From assembly GCF_907165205.1 (NCBI RefSeq), contig NC_058196.1:10954501-11018500 (forward strand): a stretch of 64,000 nt of DNA. Direction: 5' to 3'. A model generated the notes under the pieces. That model was not told the DNA's origin, searched no databases, and saw nothing but the letters and a program-made list of their open reading frames with translations. Origin of the DNA: Coccinella septempunctata (Eukaryota; Arthropoda; Insecta; Coleoptera; Coccinellidae). Every line of letters begins with the position of its first letter. Positions within the stretch are counted from its first letter, which is position 1. This document shows, piece after piece, positions 44,090-53,539 of this stretch. Position numbers and translations under genes: made by a program.

Positions 44090-45554
44090 TGATAGAAAAA
44101 TTCTCGAAAGATGGAAGGAGCACTACTCACAGGTCTTGAATCAAAATAACGACTCGGATTTATCCATTTTAGACCTGCTCCCCGCGTATAATCCGATGAC
44201 ATCGCTTGATGACGAAATCTCAATGTCGGAAATCATAAGTGCGATTAAAAATATGAAAAATGATAAGTCACCTGGTCTAGACGGCATTCCGGCGGAGATA
44301 TTCAAAGCCTTGGATGAGGACATTGTCAATAGTCTCCTAATACTATTCCGCAAAATCTGGGAACAGGGAGATGTGCCACAAGACTTCAGAGACGCTTTAG
44401 TTATCAACCTCTATAAGAACAAAGGCGATACGTCGAATTGCAACAATTACAGGGGCATATCGTTGCTGAATGTGGCCGGGAAAATTCTCTCGAAGATTAT
44501 GGCTAATCGTCTGGTTCCACTCTTAGAGAAGCTTTTACCTGAATCCCAGTGCGGCTTTCGACCAAATCGAGGTACGGTGGACCTAATTTTTACACTGCGA
44601 CAGCTACAAGAAAAGGCCCGTGAACAACAATCAAGGATTTATACAGCCTTCATCGATTTAAGCAAGGCATTCGACTCGGTGAATCGGAGAGCGCTATGGA
44701 AAATCATGGCACGTCTAGGAGTACCCGAAAAATTCCTAGCAGTGTGTAAAAGCCTTCATACCAACAACACCGCTAGAATACAGCATAATGGCTCTACAAC
44801 CGACCATTTCTCAACCAACTCTGGAATAAAACAAGGCTGCGTATTAGCGCCTTTACTGTTCAATATTTTCGCCATAGCTGTATCGATAATTGCTGACATG
44901 AGCATGCCCGTAAGAGGTGTTGGGATAAGATTCAGATTTGATGGAGGCCTGTTTAACCTGAAGCGCCTCAGAGCAAAAACCCGTACCAAGTTTATCACGG
45001 AACTTCAATATGCAGACGACTGTTCACTCATCGCTAGCAGCTCAGAGGATCTACAGATAATGATGGACACCTGTAAACATATATACGAGGCTTTAGGCCT
45101 TAGAGTCAATATTGACAAGACCAAAATCCTGGTGAGTCCGCCAGAAAGCCTTCAAACAGATATCAGCCTGGACAATGAAACTCTAGAACAGGTCGAGCAG
45201 TTCAAATACTTGGGAAGCTTCATAAATACTAGGGCTAACCTTGACACGGAAATACACAACCGTATCAATTCGGCATCACGGGCATTCTGGAAGCTGAAGG
45301 ACAGAGTGTTTCAAAATCACGACCTCAATCTGAAGACCAAAACAGCTGTTTACAGAGCAGTGGTCCTCCCAACGCTTCTTTACGGAAGCGAAAGCTGGAC
45401 TCCCTACAGGCGACATATTAAACAGCTTGAACAGACGCAGCAACGTCATCTAAGACAGATAATGCACATCAGATGGTTCCACAAAGTTTCGAATGCAGAA
45501 GTCTTGCAGCGCGCGAGTTGTACAACAATTGAGACTCAAGTAACGAGGGCCTGA
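44070..45554 (+). pseudogene. LINE RT
   Basis: Continues in the new phase with LTDDRKILERWKEHYSQVLN, DKSPGLDGIPAEIFKALDED, ALVINLYKNKGDTSNCNNYR, TAFIDLSKAFDSVNRRALW (Asp), NSGIKQGCVLAPLLFNIF, LQYADDCSLIASSSEDLQ (Asp pair) and VEQFKYLGSFINTRANLD. All RT blocks are intact. It stops at 45552-45554 where TGA replaces the CGA of the copy at 25459, a typical CpG transition. Confidence 0.92.
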
Positions 45555-45581
45555 CTCAGATGGAGCGGCCACATTCTGAGG

Positions 45582-45899
45582 ATGCAAGACACAAGACTCC
45601 CCAAAATAGCTCTATACGGCGAACTCACTGAGGGAGCCCGGAAACCAGGAGGCCAGTATAAGCGGTTTAAGGATACACTACATCAATCCCTAAAATCAGT
45701 TAATGCCAATCATAACTGGGAACAACTAGCGTTGGACAGGTCACAGTGGAGGTCTTTGGTACACAGTTATAATGGAGAATCGAGAAGGATACAGCGGCGG
45801 CCAGATCTGGTTGGTGACTATCCATGCCCTGAGTGTGGAAGGATCTGCAGGTCACGGTTGGGTCTCTTTAGTCACAGGAGGGCACACAGTCGCAACTAG
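45582..45899 (+). pseudogene. LINE C-terminal domain with CCHH finger
   Basis: Same phase as the RT after the nonsense codon. QDTRLPKIALYGELTEGARK and HQSLKSVNANHNWEQLALDR are followed by CPECGRICRSRLGLFSHRRAH, a CCHH finger that ends the protein. Confidence 0.88.
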
Positions 45900-46004
45900 C
45901 ACTAAGAAATTACAAGTCTGTTCGATTTTTTTTTTTTTTTCTTCTTCTTTTTGTAGAATTATTCCCGGTAACGGGATACAGCAATGAATGAATGAATGAA
46001 TGGA

Positions 46005-46809
46005 TGGTCCTTTGTTCTCATTATTTTCGTGCAATCTTATCAGGTTTTTTATGTCTTCCTTGACTATTTGCAGCTGACTTAGAGTCTCGGTTAGCAATGC
46101 TGGAAATAAATACATTTCTACATACATTACTTTTTTTCCTGAAAAACAAAAGTAAATTCTGGAAAGAGAAGGAAAACACCTTGGTTTTCTTGACAGCTGT
46201 TACAAGACCTGAGCTGGCTGATTTGAAGGTGAACTTACTGCTAATTTTATTAGCTTCATTTTCGCTACCATCATCTTCCTCAAGGGTCTACAAATTTTTC
46301 TGCATCCCATACCTGCTCCCAATTCTTCTCTCTATGCCGAGGGGAATGTGCGTGCCTACATTCTTCAGAGAAGTGAATATTTTTCATTTGAGAAGAGAAA
46401 CCGATACAATATCATCATTGCTCTCTTCGCTAAACCGATCATACTCGATTAATGAGTTATTCTTTTTTGGGATCCTTTTTCTTTCACTTTCAGATTGAGT
46501 TTGTGAATCAATTTCTAGAAGTTTCAGGGCTTTAGGGAAGTCGTCTTAAACACCGTATGCATCTTAATTTCTAGCTGTACTTGTAACAAAATAACTAGAT
46601 GTTTGAAAACTTGGACAGACAATACATTTTTCTTATTTGAGTGGAGTATGTATTTGAATGGCATTGTCCTTAGAAATGTCTGACTTGAAATAAGCTGGCT
46701 AATGGCAATATAAACCCATGTCTTTTTTAAATACCCATTTACTTGAAATGATGGCCATTGCGACCATTTCATTCTCATCTGTCTTCTCTGGGAAACAACT
46801 AAATATTTT
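46005..46809 (-). pseudogene. Possible host or transposon gene fragment, minus strand
   Basis: The minus strand shows coding-like blocks. After an acceptor-like TTATTTCCAG ending at 46100 it reads LLTETLSQLQIVKEDIKNLI then RLHENNE, a helical coiled-coil-like stretch, up to the LINE insertion. Upstream (about 46550-46410) another block reads PKALKLLEIDSQTQSESERK then RIPKKNNSLIEYDRFSEE. Near 46800 QRRQMRMKWSQWPSFQ continues in phase across the Penelope-like insertion to 52490-52560. No family is recognised with confidence. The protein is interrupted by stops and by two insertions. Confidence 0.3.
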
Positions 46810-47036
46810 AGATATCGATTGAAATTTATTCTGGGAGGCTTCTGCATCTCTTCATAAACTTTTTAGGGTTTTCACTCCCAATCTCTGAAACAAAATCAAT
46901 TAAAAATGAAATCAACGATTTGCTCCTGCGTAAATTCTTGCACTAATTTGTCAGGAGCAAATTAACTAGAAAAAATTGTTGCCTGACAATGTACTCAAAA
47001 TAAATAACGTTGAAATTGTAATTCTAAGTTGTAACG

Positions 47037-47067
47037 TTTCGGAGTCTATATCAGACTCCTTCATCAG
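47037..47067 (-). ncRNA. Penelope-like hammerhead core, minus arm
   Basis: On the minus strand CTGATGA (47067-47061), a stem II closed by GGAGTC/GACTCC, and GAAA (47040-47037) follow each other. ACGTT right after is complemented by AACGT at about 47007-47011, giving a long-looped stem III with GTT as candidate cleavage site. Stem I is weak by eye. A counterpart is in the plus arm at 52258. Confidence 0.7.
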
Positions 47068-47086
47068 ACGAAAAATCTATTTTTTA

Positions 47087-48277
47087 TACTTCATTCACTT
47101 TTATTTTAGCAGTCGGTTGGCCATGGAAATTTGACACATTTCACTCTGTATAGTACGAAAATGTGGGGTTATGAAGCTTGTCAAAACATTTTTGGGTTTT
47201 AAATCAACGCTATGTTGCCCGTTCTACGTAAAAGTTTCTGTTATTACGTATTTTACACAATGTCGAATCTTTTTGGAAAATATGTGACGAACATAATTGA
47301 AGTTTATACAAACTGATTGAAGGCATACCAAATCCAGTTATTTGCTTGGAAAATACAAGAAATCAGTATAATATCATAATATGCACTAGCTTGAAGAGAG
47401 TTAATGTTCGTTATCTTCTTTGGCTCACATCATTTGTAGATTTCAAAAATATTAACCCGAAGATGAAATGCATATGATGCAGTGGTTGGGAATGGGTATC
47501 TCCCGAAGGAATTAGCAGATAATTACAATAATGTTGAATTATTCAACAAAAATCATCTTGCATCAATATAAGTAAAAGGAATTGAAGGAAGTTTCAAGTT
47601 AAGATGAACTTCACATTTGAACAAAAATTTCACATGAATAAACAAGAAACAGGCAACTTGCGCGCATTTGTGGCTATTCATCTGAATACATTGATGTAAT
47701 AATTAGGTATTTATTAGTACCTCAAGACATTGTATAGGACAAGTCAAATGAAAAATAGAAAAATCCATTTTAGGGAACTTATTCTCCGATGACATTTATC
47801 GAAAATCCTGTAGTAAACTTTTCGCATTAATTCACTCAAACATAAAATTCTCAAATGCCACCATTTTTTTGGGTCTCCTAATAGAAGGAAATTCTTTGTC
47901 CTCCCCTTCATTCACAATATTTCTGATTGTGGAAATATCCAGCTGAAATATAAGTCGTTTAGATTCAGATGAAACATTATATAAATTCTCTTACATTGAA
48001 TATGTTCGCTACCGTCTGACGTATTGTGGATTTTAGAATATCAAGGTATAACTATTTGAATGAGCGGACCTGAATTCTAAATAGCACTTCCTGATACCTT
48101 GTCTCTTTTTTCAATCACTTTCGGCATTTTCGTAATAAAAATTGATATTAGTTGTGGCAACGGCGTTATAACATTAACGACATTTCATGAATGCCAACCT
48201 AACTTCGTTCTAGTTACAAAAACTTGAGAAAATTATTTCATGGCCAACCGACTGCTAAAATAAATTTGAATGAAGTA
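47087..48277. mobile_element. TA-target non-autonomous element inside the Penelope minus arm
   Basis: Ends TACTTCATTCA and TGAATGAAGTA lie within inverted repeats of about 42 bp that include AGCAGTCGGTTGGCCATG. TA flanks both sides (47085-47086, 48278-48279). The plus arm of the Penelope dimer lacks it and shows the empty site (around 52240). 1191 bp, no transposase. Confidence 0.88.
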
Positions 48278-48516
48278 TAGGAAATCTTCTGAGTTGTGGC
48301 TTTTGTTTGACATTAATTGTCAACACACAGAAACAGAGACTGCAAAGAAACGTTGATTCATTTAATTTTGAAATTACCGGATGACAGTTCCTTCTTTAGT
48401 TAATTGATCCAAATATGATCTTTTCCTACCGAACAATTTGCCAAATTATTATCTTGATCTAATAGAATACACGTAGACTCTTCAATTTTTCGTTTAAAAT
48501 GGTCTGGTTCCGTCAT

Positions 48517-49116
48517 TCAAATTTTAGTGTTGTCCCAATCCATCATGTGGTATCCCGTATTCGAACAAATGTGATCTGCGATTTGTGATCGATTAATTTC
48601 TCTATTTTTAATATTATTTTTATGTTCGCGTTTTCTTATTTCTAGAGGTCTGGACGTTTCACCTGTATATGTTTTACCACAAATACAGGGTATGTTGTAA
48701 ATACAATTTTTTGATTTTTGTTTTTCGTTCAAAGGTTTAGTTTTTGTTAATATAGATCTTAAATTATTTTGCGTTTTAAAAACAGTTCGTATGTTGAACT
48801 TCGAACCGATTCTTCTTATTTTTTCTGAAAGGCCATTAACATAAGGAATTACATTCAACAATTTTGGTTGTTCTTGACGGTTTGTTGGTTGTTCCTGATC
48901 ATTATTACGATTTTGGTTAGTCATTTTTCTCTCTAAATTTAATATTGTTTTTTCAATAAAATTTTTCGGGTATTGATTATCCCTAAGAAAATGTTTAATG
49001 AAGTCAACTTCATTATTTCTAATTTCGGGTGTAGATGAAATTAAATTAGCTCCATCATAAAGTGTTTTTATGATACCTCTTTTGACACTTACTTGGTGAT
49101 TGGAATAAAAATTCAA
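48517..49116 (-). pseudogene. Penelope-like GIY-YIG endonuclease region
   Basis: The minus frame has an RT-distal helical region (IRNNEVDFIKHFLRDNQYPK), a Gln/Asn-rich linker and then a GIY-YIG-type nuclease: NCIYNIPCICGKTYTGETSR with the Cys pair, RPLEIRKREHKNNI, ADHICSNTGYHMMDWDNTKI. In this family Y-I-G is read as YTG and a CxC-type zinc-binding pair precedes it. It is in phase with 49144-49417 and separated only by a TAA, so the arm had one protein. Confidence 0.9.
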
Positions 49117-49143
49117 ATATCTATTAGTATGCGTCTTTTTTCG

Positions 49144-49417
49144 TTATACGCTCGTTTCAAAATAATTCGAAAACTTTCTTATTGAAACATCTAGGAATGA
49201 AATTTTGTTATACTGCTCTAATTCCATTGTAAATTTTATTGTAGGTTCTTTGTTGTTAATATGATCAAAAAAATTCTCTAATTCATCTCTACCATGTTGC
49301 CAAATCACAAAAATATCGTCTACATATCGCCACCAAGTCTTTGGTTTTAGTGGGTATGTGTCTATATATTTTTGTTCGAAAGATTCCATGAATATGATAC
49401 TCATTACTGGCCTGAAT
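49144..49417 (-). pseudogene. Penelope-like RT end, minus arm
   Basis: Contains IFMESFEQKYI, KTWWRYVDDIFVIWQHG (catalytic YVDD) and NKISFLDVSIRKF. Homology begins at 49417, the centre of the head-to-head dimer, so the fingers and first palm motif are lost. Confidence 0.9.
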
Positions 49418-50047
49418 TCCACATATTTTCAATTAGATGATGTTTTCTATAAACAAAAATTTGGTATGGCTATGGGTTCTCCTTTATCACCAGTAATGAG
49501 TAACATATTCATGGAATCTTTCGAACAAAAATATATAGACACATACCCACTAAAACCAAAGACTTGGTGGCGATATGTAGACGATATTTTTGTGATTTGG
49601 CAACATGGTAGAGATGAACTGGAGAATTTTTTTGATCATATTAACAACAAAAAACCTACAATAAAATTTACAATGGAATTAGAGCAGGATAACAAAATTT
49701 CATTCCTAGATGTTTGAATAAAAAAGTTTTCGAATTATTTTGAAACGAGCGTATACCGAAAAAAGACACATACTAATAGATATTTGAATTTTTATTCCAA
49801 TCACCAAGTAAGTGTCAAAAGAGGTATCATTAAAACACTTTATGATAGAGCTAATTTAATTTCATTTACACCCGAAATAAGAAATAATGAAGTTGACTTC
49901 ATTAAACATTTTCTTAGGGATAATCAATACCCGAAAAATTTTATTGAAAAAACAATATTAAATTTAGAGAGAAGAATGACTAACCAAAATCGTAATAATG
50001 ATCAGGAACATGCAACAAACCGTCAAGGACAACCAAATTTGTTGAAT
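49418..50047 (+). pseudogene. Penelope-like RT end, plus arm
   Basis: This arm starts slightly earlier in RT: YFQLDDVFYKQKFGMAMGSP, LSPVMSNIFMESFEQ, WWRYVDDIFVIWQHG, then FDHINNKKPTIKFTMELEQD. A TGA at about 49715 follows SFLDV, whereas the minus arm reads through here but has a TAA further on, so each arm acquired its own stop. It continues in phase as VKRGIIKTLYDRANLI up to the insertion at 50060. Confidence 0.9.
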
Positions 50048-50210
50048 GTAATTCCTTATAATGAAGAGTGATATCGCCTTTACGGCACTGAATAAATCAA
50101 TGAGGATAAATTCAGATGCATACCACCCGACGATATGAATATCGACAAGTGTTACGATCTGAATTGAGCTAGCCAATTTTCCATCGTCAAGGTCCCAAAT
50201 GGAGTACGTT

Positions 50211-50292
50211 CCACCGAAGAAAAGCAGATGCTGACCATGGTTTTGGCCTCATTTGGCCTCATCAGAGCAACATAGCATTTTTCCACGGTGGA
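50211..50292 (-). ncRNA. type I hammerhead ribozyme, mutated core
   Basis: Minus-strand copy. CTGATGA at 50266-50260, a perfect stem II GGCC/GGCC, outer stem I CCACCG/CGGTGG. The conserved GAAA reads AAAA, replacing the catalytic G12 position, so this copy should be inactive. Confidence 0.8.
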
Positions 50293-50983
50293 AAATGTTT
50301 GGAATTGATGGAACTTTATTCAATGTTGTCATGTTCTACCGGGTATTATTTACCCAGAGCGCCATCCAACATGAAACGGTATCCGATTCAATCCCCTCCA
50401 GATAGAAACCAAGACGAAGACAATAGCATATGTCCCATATTTTCCCTAATTCAGTACGCCGATTCGCCTTTACGAACGTCGGACGCATGATGAATTGGGA
50501 AGTCTGAGACGCGCTCAGGTCGCGGCAGAGTACGATGCCAGCGGTACAATAATGAAGAGTGATATTGCCTTTACGGCACTGAATAAATCAATGGCAACGA
50601 TGGCAAATTGGCTAGCTCAATTCAGGTCGTAACACTTGTCGATATTCATATCGTCGGGTGGTATGCATCTGAATTTATCCTCATTGATTTATTCAGTGCC
50701 GTAAAGGCGATATCACTCTTCATTATTGTACCGCTGGCATCGTACTCTGCCGCGACCTGAGCGCGTCTCAGACTTCCCAATTCATCATGCGTCCGACGTT
50801 CGCAAAGGCGAATCGGCGTACTGAATTAGGGACAATATGGGACATATGCTATTGTCTTCGTCTTGGTTTCTATCTGGAGGGGATTGAATCGGATACCGTT
50901 TCATGTTGGATGGCGCTCTGGGGGAATAATACCCGGTAGAACATGACAATATTGAATAAAGTTCCATCAATTCCAAACGTTCT

Positions 50984-51064
50984 CCACCGTGGAAAAATGC
51001 TATGTTGCTCTGATGAGGACAAATGAGGCCGAAACCATGGTCAGCATCTGCTTTTCTTCGGTGG
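50984..51064 (+). ncRNA. type I hammerhead ribozyme, intact core (copy 1)
   Basis: Stem I has an outer helix CCACCG (50984-50989) with CGGTGG (51059-51064), a middle helix GAAAA (50992-50996) with TTTTC (51052-51056), an internal loop, and an inner helix TGCT (51006-51009) with AGCA (51043-51046). The core is CTGATGA (51010-51016), stem II GGAC/GGCC (51017-51020, 51027-51030, one mismatch) and GAAA (51031-51034). Stem III is the palindrome ACCATGGT (51034-51041), followed by C51042, so the predicted cut follows GTC at 51042. A three-pair stem III with a two-base loop is poor alone but ideal for a dimeric hammerhead. Confidence 0.88.
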
Positions 51065-51474
51065 AACGTACTCCATTTGGGGCCTTGACGATGGCAAATT
51101 GGCTAGCTCAATTCAGATCGTAACACTTGTCGATATTCATATCGTCGGGTGGTATGCATCTGAATTTATCCTCATTGATTCATTCAGTGCCGTAAAGGCG
51201 ATATCACTCTTCATTATTGTACCGCTGGCATCGTACTCTGCCGCGACCTGAGCGCGTCTCAGACTTTCCAATTCATCATGCGTCCGACGTTCGCAAAGGC
51301 GAATCGGCGTACTGAATTAGGGAAAATATGGGACATATGCTATTGTCTTCGTCTTGGTTTCTATCTGGAGGGGATTGAATCGGATACCGTTTCATGTTGG
51401 ATGGCGCTCTAGGTGAATAATACCCGGTAGAACATGACAATATTGAATAAGGTTCCATCAATTCCAAACGTTCT

Positions 51475-51555
51475 CCACCGTGGAAAAATGCTATGTTGCT
51501 CTGATGAGGACAAATGAGGCCGAAACCATGGTCAGCATCTGCTTTTCTTCGGTGG
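51475..51555 (+). ncRNA. type I hammerhead ribozyme, intact core (copy 2)
   Basis: Same structure exactly 491 bp downstream: CCACCG 51475-51480, CTGATGA 51501-51507, GAAA 51522-51525, GTC ending at 51533, CGGTGG 51550-51555. The two predicted cuts, after 51042 and after 51533, would release a 491-nt RNA with ends suited to circularisation. Confidence 0.88.
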
Positions 51556-51665
51556 AACGTACTCCATTTGGGGCCTTGACGATGGCAAATTGGCTAGCTC
51601 AATTCAGATCGTAACACTTGTCGATATTCATATCGTCGGGTGGTATGCATCTGAATTTATCCTCA

Positions 51666-52001
51666 GTAATTCCTTATGTTAATGGCCTTTCAGAAAAAAT
51701 AAGAAGAATCGGTTCGAAGTTCAACATACGAACTGTTTTTAAAACGCAAAATGATTTAAGATCTATATTAACAAAAACTAAACCTCTGAACGAAAAACAA
51801 AAATCAAAAAATTGTATTTACAACATACCCTGTATTTGTGGTAAAACATATACAGGTGAAACTTCCAGACCTCTAGAAATAAGAAAACGCGAACATAAAA
51901 ATAATATAAAAAATAGAGAAATTAATCGATCACAAATCGCAGATCACATTTGTTCGAATACGGGATACCACATGATGGATTGGGACAACACTAAAATTTG
52001 A
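51666..52001 (+). pseudogene. Penelope-like GIY-YIG endonuclease, plus arm
   Basis: After the insertion the plus arm resumes with VIPYVNGLSEKIRRIGSKFN, VFKTQNDLRSILTKTKPLNE, CIYNIPCICGKTYTGETSR and ADHICSNTGYHMMDWDNTKI. It is nearly identical to the minus arm (48517-49116), showing both arms came from one source. Confidence 0.9.
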
Positions 52002-52257
52002 ATGACGGAACCAGACCATTTTAAACGAAAAATTGAAGAGTCTACGTGTATTCTATTAGATCAAGATAATAATTTGGCAAATTGTTCGGTAGGAATAGAT
52101 CATATTTGGATCAATTTACTGAAGAAGGTTCTGTCATCCGGTAATTTCAAAATTAAATGAATCAACGTTTCTTTGCAGTCTCTGTTTCTGTGTGTTGACA
52201 ATTAATGTCAAACAAAAGCCACAACTCAGAAGATTTTCTAAAAAATAGATTTTTCGT

Positions 52258-52319
52258 CTGATGAAGGAGTCTGATATTGACTCCGAAACGTTACAACTTA
52301 GAATTACAATTTCAACGTT
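52258..52319 (+). ncRNA. Penelope-like hammerhead core, plus arm
   Basis: CTGATGA (52258-52264), stem II GGAGTC/GACTCC with a 7-base loop, GAAA (52285-52288), then ACGTT pairing with AACGT (52314-52318), which precedes the candidate cut GTT (52317-52319). Core and stem II are perfect; stem I is weak, so cis activity is uncertain. Confidence 0.72.
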
Positions 52320-52490
52320 ATTTATTTTGAGTACATTATCAGGCAACAATTTTTTCTAGTTAATTTGCTCCTGACAAATTAGTGCAAGAATTTACGCAGG
52401 AGCAAATCGTTGATTTCATTTTAAATTGTTTTGTTTCAGAGATTGGGAGTGAAAACCCTAAAAAGTTTATGAAGAGAAACTAAATATTTT

Positions 52491-53539
52491 CTTCAAAAAT
52501 AGAGACTACCAGTATTATCAATCCGAAATGCAAGTTTTGAAGCAGCGAGAGTGTTATGCAAGTATGCACAAATACCATTAGGTCTGTGAGTGCTGTTTTC
52601 TCACCTCTAACATAGAAAATATTCTGATATAAAACAAGATTTCCCAAATAGAACATGTATGAGTAACTTGACACTTTTAATGTTGTAAACAATAACAATA
52701 TTTCTATCCTTTCCAACATGATTACAATCCAAAGAGGAGTATAAGTATTGTCTGCCACTAAAAAAACTTGAAAGATATGGCACACCATATATAAAATTGT
52801 TCTATATATTTAATTGATGTGGCCGATACTGGCCAAAATCAAATTGAAATTTACCTTCACCCAACTAAAGATGTTACTGTGATAGCGAAACACGTGTCGA
52901 TAACTCATGTTAGTGAATATCATGTAATTCAGTTTTCAGTTCACTGTTATATCTATGGGAGATGATTCCCCAACATAAGAGACCTGTAGCGTTCCTCGAA
53001 CAACTAAAGAACAGAAGAATCATCACTTGGAAGACTGGACCTGGTCGAAAGACCCTCCCAGCCAAAAGCGAGATTTGGCTAATAATAATTTACTACTGAA
53101 GGCATTTCTAACGACGAGGGTTATCCTCCACCGAGATCAGCAGAAGGTTTTTGACGCAGAGATGATATTCCCCCCAGTGCAATTGAAGGACAAGTTATGT
53201 ACCTATAATTATTTATTTTTTTTTCATTCATCATCAAGTCTCCGATTAAGTTTTGATGAAAGCTTTATTATTCACTTTTTTCCTCGTTTTCTGCTCTGTT
53301 TCTTTGTTTCAGATATCATTTCTCAATGGGAAGAGGATGAAGAAATTTTTATATCAATGAAAAAGAAGCCCTTCAGTATTAGAAGCTCATTCTGTAAACA
53401 AAGTTGTCATCACTACAACACTCACGGGGGGACAGCGTAGTCAATAGCATTTTGGCATAGTCGTTATATTCAGAATTGAGTCTCGAAGACATCAGTATAG
53501 TTATTCCCAATTTTAACATCATAAAATCACAAAAAATAT
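52491..53539. other. Unassigned region beside the CACTA relic
   Basis: Possible continuation of the minus-strand gene fragment of 46005-46809 near 52490-52560. A plus-strand frame at 53027-53440 (MEDWTWSKDPPSQKRDLANN) has no recognised family. A hairpin-like GTTACTGTGATAGCGAAACA at 52871 is noted but lacks a hammerhead core. Confidence 0.35.

Larger units (their letters stand above)
42348..46004 (+). mobile_element. near full-length LINE (APE endonuclease, RT, C-terminal finger)
   Basis: It starts with GTGTAAGGGGGAAGG, as does the copy at 6708, and ends in (AATG)n at about 45983-46004. One long protein of about 1078 residues is encoded, broken by one 5-bp deletion near 44079 and one stop at 45553. 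It is the best preserved copy of a family represented at least four times here (5640, 6708, 22604, 42348). A single ORF plus short tandem tail suggests an RTE-like clade. Confidence 0.93.
50060..51665. mobile_element. Retrozyme-like insertion: 491-bp units with hammerhead ribozymes
   Basis: The 1606-bp insert interrupts the Penelope plus arm and is flanked by a 12-bp direct repeat GTAATTCCTTAT (50048-50059 and 51666-51677). It consists of an inverted array of 1.09 units (50060-50594, minus) joined head-to-head to a direct array of 2.18 units (50595-51665, plus). The unit length is exactly 491 bp: hammerhead CTGATGA at 51010 and 51501, and the AATGAAGAGT landmark at 50060 and 50551. Each full unit holds one hammerhead motif. 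The only open frames, about 63 codons and antisense to the ribozyme, match a known protein in no way I can see, so I treat the unit as non-coding. Confidence 0.92.
46810..52477. mobile_element. Penelope-like element, head-to-head dimer, 13-bp target duplication
   Basis: The whole block is flanked by the 13-bp direct repeat AACTAAATATTTT (46797-46809 and 52478-52490). It consists of two 5'-truncated copies facing apart: minus strand 46810-49417 and plus strand 49418-52477. Both 3' ends lie outward. Subtracting nested inserts (47087-48277 and 50060-51665), the arms are both about 1.42-1.45 kb. Each arm has an RT end with YVDD, a GIY-YIG endonuclease, and a hammerhead core near its 3' end. GIY-YIG plus RT is diagnostic for Penelope-like elements. 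Confidence 0.93.

Noticed and set aside
50299..50490. 63-codon frame repeated three times (also 50785-50976 and 51276-51467)
   Set aside because: It lies antisense to the ribozyme in each 491-bp unit, has no recognised motif and is present only because the unit is repeated.
52860..52925. Possible further hammerhead (GTGATAGCGAAACACGTGTC)
   Set aside because: There is a GAAAC but no CTGATGA box or stem II; resemblance is superficial.
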